Source: Chondrosia reniformis (taxonomy: Eukaryota; Porifera; Demospongiae; Chondrillida; Chondrillidae). From it: a DNA stretch of 64,000 bases. Shown here piece by piece: positions 19,916 through 29,714 of the stretch. The DNA is taken from assembly GCA_947172415.1 (NCBI GenBank), contig OX359194.1:3720001-3784000 (forward strand). Reading direction: 5' to 3'. How positions within the stretch are numbered: the stretch's first letter is position 1; each line of letters begins with the position of its first letter. The position numbers and the translations under genes are program-made. The notes under the pieces were generated by a model that was not told the origin of the DNA, made no database searches, and worked only from the letters and a program-made list of their open reading frames with translations.

Positions 19916-21890
19916 ATGGTCCGATCTTGCTCTGCGTTCGGTTATAGCAACAGAGACACCAAAGAGAGTAGACGAAGAGGTTTAAAGTTCTATCGTATTC
20001 CGGTAAACGTGCGGTTATGGCTTAGTGCCATAATAGGAAGGACCACCATCAGATGCTGTTATTTGCTATTCCTAAGAAGCGCCAAGCAACACAAGGTCTA
20101 GAGAGATGGAAGACAACAAAAAGAATATCTGAAGAAGCATCCAATAAAGCAGAACGGTCAGAAACATTCGGTGAGGATTTGCCATCTTCCGTTGTAGAAT
20201 CATCAGCCACTGAAATTTATCCAGATATTGGTAAGGACAACAGTGTAGACATGAGTGTGCAGACAGATACGACTGTTGCAGAACTACATCAACTGGAGAG
20301 TGATAATTATTCCCAACAGGAAGAAATTACCCTTAGGCTACTAAAGGAACTGATCGGTGCTCTATTAGGTTTTCCAATGAAGACGTTGAGAGGAGATAGT
20401 AAGCTCTTAGGCTTATACATTGGCTTTAGTAAAAATAATTAATCCTAAAAGCATTATTTGAGGTAGTTGTCAATCAAGGCTGTTCCTCATTCAAGGCATT
20501 ATAAACTCTCTGCTTTCAGCAGTTTTATATTAACTATGATGAAATTAAGATTAAATACTCCAAATTTGGACTTGGCCTATCGTTTTAGTATATCTGAGTC
20601 TACAGTTGGTAGAATCCTAAAACTGCGGATATATGCTCTGGATTATGTGCTTAGAGTGGTAGCAATTATAGACTGTTTAGAAATATTCATTGAGAAGCCA
20701 TCCAACTTACTTGCTAAAGCATCCACTTGGTCACAGAATAAATACTACAATATGGCCAAGTATTTAATAAGTATTACTCCCCAAGGGTGTGTAAATTTTA
20801 TTTCCAAAGGTTGGGGTGGATGTGCTTCAGATAGGTAAATTGTGGAAGACCTGGGTTTCTGAACAATATCCTCCCAGGTGATGTAATATTAGCTGACAGA
20901 TGCTTCAATATAGAGGATAGTGTTGGTGCAATAGGTGCCGGCCTCTCTGCAGATACCTGCCTTTGTAAGAGGTAAAGATCAGTTGGCTGCAAAGGAAGTG
21001 GAATCTACAAGAAACATTGCCAACATACGTATACACATTGAATTTGTAATTGGTACTACGGTACGTGCCATAATAAAGGTAATGTTAACCGGGTAAAGGT
21101 TAACAGTTAACGACTAACTGTTAACTGTTCATATTTACCCGAATTGACTGCCTCAGAATATACGTAAGAAGTCATCTTACTTTAATAGGCATCTCGGCAA
21201 AACTTGTGCCAATAGGAAGGAGACAAATACGCCGAAGGATTTGTCTCCTATGTCGGTATATCTCGTTGAAAGTTGTGTCTACGAAGGGAGGCAGTAATAT
21301 ACAAAAACATTTTCTTCGATTTCTCTTTTTAAATTAGCTTACCTACGCATGCGCCTGAGCACGCAATTACTGAGGTGTTATACCTCAGTATAACAGAAGC
21401 AAGAGAAGTTAACGTTAATCGATCTTGATAGCAAGATGACATTGTCTGTGTGTTGCAAGCAACGGATTATTCAGCTATATTTTGTAAGAAAAGTTTCATA
21501 TCGATATATCGTTACCAATTCGCTGACGGCCAAGTCTCCTGTTGCTCCTTGTAAGTGGTTCGTAGAAGTCTTTTCCATCGTATCTTGATCTCGTATAGAA
21601 GTAAAACTCTCTGCATCGGTTCCCTTGATTGTCGATTTATTCACACTTCGCTGTGACACATTTAACGACCAACAGTTAACTTTTAACCTTTAACTGTTAC
21701 CACTTATCCGTTAACGGTTAAAAGTTAAAGTGTAGTTAAGGTTACCTTTATTATGGCGCGTACCGTATAAGGCAGCGTTTTACCATCTTAAGTGTCACAG
21801 GAGTACTATCAAAAGATTTATTTCAACAGTAGAATGAAGATGGCATTCTGTTATTAGATGGCATGGTAAGAGTATGCGGCTATCTAAATA
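19916..21890 (+). pseudogene. THAP-domain Harbinger (ISL2EU) transposase, interrupted
   Basis: Starts MVRSCSAFGYSNRDTKESRR, a THAP zinc finger in which the second Cys position is Tyr. A basic/acidic linker follows (20053-20440), then the helix-turn-helix YKLSAFSSFILTMM with FSISESTVGRIL, then DDE_4: AIIDCLEIFIEKPSNL (first Asp), WSQNKYYNMAKYLISITPQG, a stop at 20836-20838, ILPGDVILADRCFNIEDS (second Asp), [10 protein letters not shown] (Glu). At 21058 it is cut by a 707-bp MITE and resumes at 21768 with RQRFTILSVTG. Several frameshifts and stops. The acidic triad is still visible but the gene is dead. Confidence 0.82.
21059..21765. mobile_element. 707-bp TA-flanked MITE inside the ISL2EU transposase
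   Basis: Ends CGGTACGTGCCATAATAAAG and, inverted, CGGTACGCGCCATAATAAAG, with TA at 21057-21058 and 21766-21767. Inside are many GTTAAC/GTTAACGG motifs in both orientations near both ends. Removing the insert plus one TA leaves the host transposase frame continuous. It shares the CGGTAC start with the MITE at 15764. Confidence 0.88.
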
Positions 21891-22309
21891 ATCTTTGAAA
21901 GACTACAGTTCCATTTGATTAATGAAATAAGTTACAACATTGAATGTATAAATACATACACATGTAAACAAAAGTCATGCAAAAGCTAATCTATAATTTG
22001 TTTACATATTAAGTTGTTGTTTCTGTTTTGCTACTGAGTTAGCATGACTAGTTGGACAAATCCACATGCCCTTAGGTACTTCAGTTATTTGCATGCAACT
22101 CCAATGGAACCATTTAATATTACAGTTACGGTTTTCACAACTGATTATATCTCCACCCTAAGCTTCTTGGCAATAACACCATTTACCATCATTGTGATCA
22201 TCTATTATGCTATGATGAATGTGAGGCTCGGTGTTTACAACATGCTCTCTTGTAAACTACTTTCCCCAGAGCTCTAGCAAAATGGCATAATGAAAAAGCT
22301 TTTTGTCTT

Positions 22310-23453
22310 TTGAATATTGATAGAAATTTCACCAGCGGATATGGGTAAGATTCTCTCTACATGCAATTCACTTGAAGGTGACCAAACAACAAAGTCACAT
22401 TACTTTCTTCAGTGACCATCATCTATAATTGGCACTGGTAAAAATAGGAATGTTCAGACTTTAATTTTGCGCCAATAGCAGTTTTAAGAAGACAGAAAGT
22501 GGCCTTTTCCTTTGCAGTCTCGCTGGGGGTGGTAGATCTAGCACAGTAGGGGCACTTTACTTAATTCAAGCACACCATCTGCACAGCAAGTACATTCCAA
22601 GAATAATCTTGTGATACACCTAGATATGCATCAGATATGGATATAACAAATCCTCCCTGGAGAAATCTTCAGGTCCTTGTGAGAATCCAAAGTTCTCAAA
22701 TTGTAAGATGGCCTCCTTTTCATGATCACATCCACATTTTGTAGCTGATATAACAAAACTTACAGTCTCTGGATAACATAAAGCTCTTACCAAAGATATG
22801 GCTGGCTTATGAGGACCTGTGTTGACAGTCTGGTAAAACCTGCATGCAGTCATCCTTCCACTCATATATTTCACCCATAGTCTAGAGAGTGCTTTTGTCT
22901 GTGTGAGCTCCTCAAGGTGTTTCTGTTGGTCCTTGGTCACATTCATTATACCATACATACTTTGTCCTATGGTATCCAGTTCAACATAATTGCAATTTAT
23001 ATTTTTAGGGGAGTAAACAGATTGTAGGGGAAGCGGCAGGTGGTCTGTTGACTGTAAATGTTTCATTGAAAGGTTCCTCCTCTAGAGAAAATAAAAAAAG
23101 CCTTTGTGCTTGTGTTGCATTTCTTAACGAATTCTTCCAATTCCTTTTTGGTTACCTTCTGGATACCTGATGATTGTGTAATTGTATATGGTCGACACAT
23201 TTTAGTCTTCTGGATTATGCATACTCTTCATCTTCTTCTCTGCTGTGGTGAAATCAATATCTTCCGGTTGGAGATATGCAACATTTGTAACAGTAGCTAG
23301 TTACAGCCATTTGTTTTCTTTTGAGGTGGAGCTTACTTCATCCCGTCTTCTAACTTTGTATTCAATCCAATATAATAATGCACCAACATTTGAGCAGGAC
23401 TCTTCAAGGCCAGCCATATACGTGCAAGGACCACATACCTCAGTACCATTCTA
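22310..23453 (-). pseudogene. ISL2EU second gene: SWIM-like finger plus YqaJ-type nuclease
   Basis: On minus from 23453: CTYMAGLEESCSNVGALLYW, matching the C-X-C-M-A-G...C-X-H-V-G-A-L-L pattern that precedes YqaJ in these elements (the usual His is Asn here). The YqaJ part lies at 23066-22620: HLEELTQTKALSRLWVKYMS, GRMTACRF, LVRALCYPET, ATKCGCDHEKEA. It continues in other frames to about 22310 (LKSEHSYFYQCQL, LLFGHLQVNCM). YqaJ is a lambda-exonuclease-like fold; its role in transposition is not established. Stops and frameshifts make this copy non-functional. It is divergent from the transposase. Confidence 0.75.
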
Positions 23454-24010
23454 ATTAATTATCAACCAGGGTTTCAGTGGAGGTGATGATAGTGAAAAAC
23501 TATGGTTGACTTTCCCAATTACACAGCAAACATCTTGGTAGGATTTCCACTTGTGTTGAATAACTCAACTTGCTGTGAAATACTTGTAGCTTTTTAAAGG
23601 TTTGTAATTTTTCACTTCCTCCAATGTCACCAAGCTGGTTGTATGGAGCAGGTACACAGTACACATACACAATTAAAATTGAGTGTTATTAATATATCCT
23701 TATATGCACTAACAATTTAAGGTGTTGTTTCTTACCTAAGAAGTGGCAAAGATACTATCCTTTAGTGTATATGGATCCTGACCATCCAGCAGCTTCAATT
23801 TGGACAAGTATCATCCCTTCTGTGCCTTGTCTAGCTTGAAATATTCGTCTGATTGATCTGGCCATAATGTTTTACGCTATACTACTACCAATGTTTTTTC
23901 CACATGTGATGCCACCAAGCTGTTACCGCAACATTTCTGCAAAAAACATGCAAGTCCCCTATGGCATTAAATATTTAAATTGGCGCACCTGTTTTGTATA
24001 TACTAATTAC

Positions 24011-24122
24011 CGAAGCGGAAGCCAAGTTTTTTTATATGGTCAGTAGGGAGTTGAATCCACATCGAGGTGTCAACAAGAAATGTTTTTAGGTTTTGGCACA
24101 TTTCCAAATTTTGTGTCAAATA
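24011..24122. other. Left flank of the two-gene transposon
   Basis: Short unassigned stretch that runs into the target TA (24121-24122). Its continuation on the other side of the transposon is at 27542. Confidence 0.5.
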
Positions 24123-24150
24123 CAGTGCTCCACATCTAAAGAGTACATTT
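24123..24150 (+). repeat. Left terminal inverted repeat of the two-gene transposon
   Basis: CAGTGCTCCACATCTAAAGA then GTACATTT, directly after the target TA. It pairs with 27512-27539. Confidence 0.9.
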
Positions 24151-24510
24151 TCCGTATAAAAACGACAAAATGTTATCAGTCATTTCTTTTACATATTTCC
24201 TTACCTTAGCAAGTGTTGTCAAACAGGATTATACCTTTTCCCTTGTCCAGAATGCCAAGGTAAAATTTCCGCTGTTGTTAATACAAACGCATAGGGAAAA
24301 ATCGCCATTTTTACTAAATGACATAATTGGTCACATTCGATCATGTGACTATAAATTACATAATTCGCGATTTAGCGGCAAATTTAAAGTTACAATGGAA
24401 CGGACGATTGTTAATGAGAATAGCTTATCCAGCAAACGTGTAAACTGTGTTTCTAACCACAATATTCTTATATCAATACCATACTTTGTGACCAAAATGA
24501 TACTAATGTC

Positions 24511-26178
24511 ATGCTTCCTAAAAGAAAATCTAAATTGAATGCTGTGGACAAAATTATGGAACAGCAAAGCACTCCTAAACAGGCACGTGGTAATCCTGCT
24601 AAGGCAGCATCAAAACGATTACATAAAAAGAAAAGCAGGGTAAGAGTGCAAAGGTTTAGTAAAAAAAGTAAGGGCCTTTACAAGATGATTAAAGATGAAA
24701 GTTACCATGTTGAAGAAGCCTGCAATGCCATTGGTCTTTTTCTAGAAAGAACTTTGTCACCAGAATGCAACAAGGCATTATCCATCCACATTTTTTTCAT
24801 GGCTGTAAAGACTCTTAGGCTTAATCTTTCAGAAGCCAGCAAATTCAGTTCTGACATCACTGGTAACTCTGATCGGGTAATCCAGAAGTGGGCATTAGAG
24901 TTTTTGCTATCCTATTCTGTTAATGAAGACAATCTGGAAGAAAGCTTCTTCAGCAATAACAGGGGTAAACACAATAAAGTGGAGAACAGTCTCGTGACCC
25001 AGGAAGACTTCATTGATGAAGCAAGGCAGTTCATTCGAGAGAATGCTAACAAAAGAGGGCAACCAAATCTAACATGCAAAGATTTTGCAGGATGGGTGAG
25101 CAACAAGTGGCAAGTAGACATTGCAGAAGAGACAGTAAGACGATGGATGCATAAATTAGGCTTTGAGCAGAAAAGAATCGGAAAGTCTGTATATTTTGAT
25201 GGTCATGAACGGGATGATATTGTGGAGGCCAGACAGGAATACCTGAAAACATTGGAGGAATCTGATCTAAGGGCATATGGTAGCAGTAATGTTCTACAGC
25301 AAGGTGAAAAGGCACTGATTCGGTTATATCATGATGAATCAACTTACTATGCGAATGCCAGTCAAACATTCTACTGGAATGATGGTACCAATACTTCTTT
25401 GAAGCAGAAGTCCTTAGGTCAGGCAATAATGGTTTCAGACTTCATCGAAGAAGTGGATGGGTTTCTGAAATTTGGTAATCTGGAGGCAAGAGAGTTGCTT
25501 GAGCACCAGAAAGACGGCTACTTTGACAATGACAAGTTCGTTAATCAAGTATTTAAAGCAGTAGATATATTTAATGCCAAATACCCAAATGCCCAAGGGC
25601 TGTTTATATTTGATAATGCACCGTCCCACTGTAAACTCCCAAATGATGCCCTAAATGTCTCAAAAATGAATGTTGGATCTGGTGGACGGCAACCAGTAAT
25701 GCGTAACACATATTTTCATGGAAAGCAGCAGATGATGACCCTTCCGAATGGACAACCCAAGGGTATGCGCATGGTTTTAGAGGAGAGAGGAATCAGGACC
25801 GATGGAATTAATGCAAGCCGAATGAGGGAGGAGCTGCTGAAATTTGATGATTTCAAAGGACAATCACCTATAGTGAAGGAGAAGATAGAGAGTATGGGTC
25901 ATTTGTGCTTGTTCCTCCCAAAATTCCATTGTGAACTAAACCCTATCGAGATAATCTGGTGCCATGCCAAAAAATACAGCAATGGACATTGCAATGGCAC
26001 AATAACAAAACTTAGGAAAGTTGTCCCAGAATCCTTAGCAACAGTCACAAAAGAACAAATACTTAAGTTTTTTCATACAGTAAAGGACTATGAACACGGT
26101 TACAGAAATGGACATGATGCATTAGATATTGACTCTGTGGTTAAAACATATAAATCACACAGACGAGTTTATAATTAA
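24511..26178 (+). CDS. DDE transposase with long catalytic insertion (555 codons)
   Basis: Uninterrupted frame. The N-terminus is very basic (residues 1-55, several KRK/KKK runs; probable nuclear targeting). Residues about 185-230 form a helix-turn-helix: LTCKDFAGWVSNKW, ETVRRWMHKLGF. The DDE core follows: HDESTYYAN with Asp275, YWNDGTN, GQAIMVSDFI, FIFDNAPSHC with Asp368, and CELNPIEIIW with Glu480. Tc1/mariner enzymes usually have about 34-39 residues between the last two; here there are 111. The insert contains KGMRMVLEERGIRTDGI and ends at LFLPKFHCELNPIE. Similar enzymes are frequent in fungal genomes and occur in cnidarians; I know no agreed family name. The Met at 24511 is the first in frame. 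An upstream untranslated exon is possible. Confidence 0.85.
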   Translation: MLPKRKSKLNAVDKIMEQQSTPKQARGNPAKAASKRLHKKKSRVRVQRFSKKSKGLYKMIKDESYHVEEACNAIGLFLERTLSPECNKALSIHIFFMAVKTLRLNLSEASKFSSDITGNSDRVIQKWALEFLLSYSVNEDNLEESFFSNNRGKHNKVENSLVTQEDFIDEARQFIRENANKRGQPNLTCKDFAGWVSNKWQVDIAEETVRRWMHKLGFEQKRIGKSVYFDGHERDDIVEARQEYLKTLEESDLRAYGSSNVLQQGEKALIRLYHDESTYYANASQTFYWNDGTNTSLKQKSLGQAIMVSDFIEEVDGFLKFGNLEARELLEHQKDGYFDNDKFVNQVFKAVDIFNAKYPNAQGLFIFDNAPSHCKLPNDALNVSKMNVGSGGRQPVMRNTYFHGKQQMMTLPNGQPKGMRMVLEERGIRTDGINASRMREELLKFDDFKGQSPIVKEKIESMGHLCLFLPKFHCELNPIEIIWCHAKKYSNGHCNGTITKLRKVVPESLATVTKEQILKFFHTVKDYEHGYRNGHDALDIDSVVKTYKSHRRVYN

Positions 26179-26221
26179 TGTAACGTATAGTCAATACAAT
26201 TATATCATTTAATTTAAAAAC

Positions 26222-27091
26222 TTACTGTGAGTCAGAATCTAATGTTTCTGTGCTACTTCCAGATGTGGGATCATTTGGAGCACTGATGTACTGATTACCA
26301 GGCAATGTTGTATAGGTGCTAGGTTTGTCAGTGTCTGAGGAACTTTCTATAGTTTCAGTACTAGAGGTGTTATCACTAGCCTCTTCATCAGATGGTGAAG
26401 ATTCAAGAAGTGGAGGTTCATAAAACTACAAAGGAAATGAAGTTACACTGTCTTGTGATCAGTAACTTTCACATCATATATACCTACCATCAATTCGCTA
26501 CACGTTAGTATTCCAGGTTTTAGATGGCCTTTCACCTCCTGCAACTGTTGTATATCACCAAAAACTTCAATACGAACGTCACACACTCTAAAACCCCACC
26601 ATTTGCTACCAGAGGTAGACTTTGAATAAGGAACAGAGGTAATGGTCCTATCATGATAGCAAGACTATGTAGTTCATGTTTAATTTAATATCCCTACTAT
26701 CTCATTTTACTAACCCAGTAACATTAAATTCTTTTAGAAGTAATGGAGATATGAATTGAGCTGCCTCTTTGGCTAAGTGTCCAAAGAATAGATTTCCATG
26801 TAAGGATGTAACAAGAAGATCTACAGCATTGATATCATAGCGGCTTGGACTCCTTCGTAGAATAACTGTCATTCCAACCTGAACACGGCTACAATCAACT
26901 TCGTACAAGCGAATTCCTTTAGCCTGCGTTATAAATTGGGCAAGCTTAAGCGATCGTTCCGTACGCGAAATGGCCATCAACGCTTGCAATGGAGCATGTG
27001 ACTGCGCGTGACCTGACGTCATTAAAATTATCAGAATAGAGAAATTTTCCCGTTGTTGTAATTTTTTTCTTCGTACGTAGCATACATTCAA
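26222..27091 (-). CDS. HIRAN-like domain protein of the transposon (3 exons, 246 codons)
   Basis: Exons 26715-27091, 26488-26647 and 26222-26425; donors GTTAGT and GTAGGT, acceptors ATGATAG and TTTGTAG. Phases agree and no stop is met before TAA at 26222-26224. Residues about 60-125 fit the HIRAN pattern: GMTVILRRSP, YDINAVDLL, FFGHLAKEAAQFISPLL. HIRAN domains bind DNA ends or fork structures in HLTF-type proteins. Exon 2 gives a Lys/Trp-containing extension (KWWGFRVCDVRIEVF) and exon 3 a Ser/Asp/Glu-rich tail (SSPSDEEASDNTSS). It converges on the transposase gene inside the same inverted repeats, so it is probably an accessory factor, but its function is inferred. Start choice among Met1, Met24 and Met39 is uncertain. 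Confidence 0.65.
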
Positions 27092-27511
27092 GGCTTGCTG
27101 CTAGCTTGAAGTCTATCGATAGCACAACTCTTAAGCTAGCTTTTGACCTGTCTACAGCTCTTAACTAAAAAGATTGCAGTGGAACGTATCTAAAAACTAA
27201 ATGTACCTTAAATTAACCTTTTCGACTCGTTTTCTCAAATGGAACGTTGAATTCAAGTTTTCTTCACACCAAGTCTCACGAATCTTGGGAGCAATATCAT
27301 ACTGAAGTAAGAGTTCTTAACTAATATCTATTCGTTAGTTAGTATCTAAAAACTGTTTTTTGGAAAATGGGCTGCAACTAAGTGGGCGTGTCACAAACCA
27401 CGCCCATCCACCCACATAGCATTCATTAACATCTACTTGATCCATCAAATTATAAAAATTAGCTTATCCCATCACCCTTAACTAACTAGAGCTATTTTAG
27501 GTAAACCAGCA

Positions 27512-27539
27512 AAATACACTCTTTAGACGTGGAGCACTG
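27512..27539 (-). repeat. Right terminal inverted repeat of the two-gene transposon
   Basis: Complement reads CAGTGCTCCACGTCTAAAGA then GTGTATTT, followed outside by TA (27540-27541). Confidence 0.9.
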
Positions 27540-27541
27540 TA

Positions 27542-28126
27542 TACACAAAAGGGCTACAAGGCTATCATACTCTACAACCTAAAGGAGGCATTGAACGAAG
27601 GTTGGCATTTTAATGTAGGTGATTTACTGGATGCGTGAAAGTGGCTGGAGTTTTTTTATTTATGAAGCCCCCTGAGATTGAGTTGGGCCTTAGGATAATG
27701 TCCATCATCTTCAGACTACAACGAGTTTAAACTTTTCTATGGAAAACATTTTTCAATTTATTTATTGGATATTGGAAGAGCGGGGACTAAAACCTTCACC
27801 TTAGGACACTCAAACCAGCAGCCATATTGACATTCATCATGACAGACATTATATTACTGAGTGTATCGTTCATCTTTTTGTATTGTGAGAATATCAATTT
27901 AATATTCTGATTACGTAAATAGGCATGTGAACAGTTGCTCAGTATTTTACACGAAAATGGTAGTCCTGTTTCTTCTGTGGAGGTTTAGTGTTGTCTTCGT
28001 ACTTATTTAGATTAACCAGAGAATGTAAAGCGAGGACATGAACTGTGTTCACAACTAGTAATTATCCAATGGCAGTACTGGAAGGTTGCGTAGTGATGAA
28101 CATGTTGCAGGCACTCGTGTGTTTAA
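27542..28126. other. Stretch between two transposons
   Basis: No gene recognised. The right part (28045-28126) recurs at 29590-29661 and ends in TTAA, the piggyBac target. Confidence 0.45.
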
Positions 28127-29410
28127 CCCTTATTCTTTTGTGTTACATTTTTTTGCAACCCCCTTGTCAGGGACATTTATGTCCTCTAAGGGTCCCAAGA
28201 GAAAGGCATCTTACCTATTAAATGCATTCTTTTTGGTGCTAACATTTGTATAAACAAGTAATTGTTAAGTTCAAGTGAAAACTAAAATTCTTTTGGTGAC
28301 AGTTAGCTAATAGGGTGAGTTTTCAGCTAGTGCATTTCTATCATGTTTGGCTCCCAACTTCATACACTCATTCACTTATTAGTTATTCACAGCCTCCTCA
28401 AATGAGCTGCTTTTGTTCATCACTTGGGTAAAAACACTAGTGCCATGTTGGGTATATCTTATATCCGCTTTAAAACAATGACCAAAAAATCACAATTATC
28501 AGTAGAAACAGTTCTATAGCAACTGGATGATAATGACATCAACTGGAATTTATATTTGTGAAGATGATGATGATGATGATGATGATGACTGTCAAACAAA
28601 TTCCTCGCTTGACCTTAATGAAACTGCTCTAATACAAATAGCTGAAGAAGAGGGAAAAGAAAATATAACACAAACACAGGCAGCCACAGCGGTACAACCA
28701 ACAGTTTCCTCAGTTAATCCCATAGCACAACCAACTACTACTACAACAAACACCTCAGATAGTTACTCATCTTTTTCTCCTCCATCACATGGTGCTATTC
28801 CTAGGCCACGTGTCACCTTGCCTAGTACTGCCTTTTGCTCTAGATGCCTTCCTCACCATCTTTGAAAATGAATCCTTTAGTCTTCTTGCAACCCAGACTA
28901 ATCTATATGCTGAACAAAATCCCCCAAGCACCAGCTACAAATGGTACAAAACAAATGCAGATGAAATGAAGCTTTTTATAGGTATGTTAATAGCTATGGG
29001 CATACATTACTTTCCCCAATTGGAGGACTACTGGTCCTCGAATCCTCTACTTGCCATAGAAAGTATTGTTGCAGACATGCCCTACAAGAGGTTCAAGGTT
29101 TTACTTATCTGTTTACACCTCGTAGATAACAATGTTGCTGTAGCAAGAGGACAACCTGGCTTTGAAAAATTGTTCAAGATCAGATACTTCCTCAACACTT
29201 TAGTAACTAATATATACCCAGGCAGCCTACAACCTTCATAGAGAGGTTTCTATCTATGAAGGCATGATGGCTTCAAAAAAGAAGTGCATACTAAAGTAAT
29301 GTATCCCAATGAAGCCTACCAAATACGGCTTCAAAGCTTGGTCCCTTTGCGATGTGCACAATGCCAATCCTAACGTGTACGCTTGTAGTGGTAGCAACAT
29401 GGATGATCTA
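28127..29410 (+). mobile_element. piggyBac-like transposon remnant
   Basis: Left end CCCTTATTCTTTTG directly follows TTAA (28123-28126), as expected for piggyBac. The right end was not found; homology to the transposase stops near 29405, where an ISL2EU-related stretch begins (29424). Confidence 0.65.
28527..29405 (+). pseudogene. piggyBac transposase fragment (DDE_Tnp_1_7)
   Basis: The N-terminus carries an Asp run from a GATGAT repeat (near 28560). After a frame change near 28830: FENESFSLLATQTNLYAEQN, MKLFIGMLIAMGIHYFPQLE, DYWSSNPLL, RFKVLLICLHLVDNN, KLFKIRYFLNTL, then a stop. A later piece in another frame reads KPTKYGFKAWSLCDVHNANP (near 29312). These are piggyBac landmarks. At least two frame breaks and a missing C-terminal half make it inactive. 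Confidence 0.82.
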
Positions 29411-29423
29411 AGGTTAGGATCCA

Positions 29424-29661
29424 AAGGTCAATATATCACTTGTCACATCTTTGGCTACCCTTGCGCTTAGTTCAGCACAGCCAGACCCTTTCCCTAATGG
29501 CTATTTAAAATGTCTTCGGAACAATGGAGTAATTGCAGTTTAAAAATGGTGTTAAACGTTTAAATTGGAACATCCACGCACACCTGTTTTGTACTAATAA
29601 TTAAGACAATACTGGAGGGTTGCGTAGTGATGAACATATTGCAGCCGCTCGTGTGTTTAAC
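29424..29661. repeat. ISL2EU-related fragment and repeat of the piggyBac left flank
   Basis: 29424-29498 matches 19796-19870 (both end GCCAGACCCTTTC-CTAATGG) and 29561-29600 resembles 23976-24005. 29613-29661 repeats 28080-28126 but continues past the TTAA position, so it represents that site without the piggyBac. Confidence 0.6.
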
Positions 29662-29714
29662 GAAGAAACTCCCAAGTTGTTAGTTTGCCAAGTCATGCGT
29701 GTGCTGCGCAGAAA

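Larger units (their letters stand above)
19796..24010. mobile_element. ISL2EU-like (Harbinger superfamily) transposon, decayed
   Basis: Two divergent gene remnants typical of ISL2EU elements: THAP plus HTH plus DDE_4 transposase on plus (19916-21890) and a SWIM-like/YqaJ nuclease gene on minus (23453-22310). Boundaries are approximate. Sequence at 19796-19870 recurs at 29424-29498 and 23976-24005 resembles 29561-29600, so 29424-29600 may be an internally deleted relative. The left edge lies about 40 bp from the ACC start codon, so the element may overlap the ACC promoter. Confidence 0.7.
24123..27539. mobile_element. Intact-looking 3417-bp TA-flanked transposon with transposase and HIRAN-like gene
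   Basis: Terminal inverted repeats of 28 bp with three mismatches start CAGTGCTCCAC; TA at 24121-24122 and 27540-27541. It carries two convergent genes: transposase on plus (24511-26178) and a spliced HIRAN-like gene on minus (27091-26222), with 43 bp between their stops. TA duplication, CAGT ends and a DDE enzyme place it near the IS630/Tc1/mariner superfamily. It is the only element in the window with no visible inactivating change. Confidence 0.88.

Noticed and set aside
24170..24538. 122-codon plus frame just before the transposase gene
   Set aside because: No family features; it overlaps the transposase start in another frame and is not needed for an intact element. It might contain an untranslated leader.
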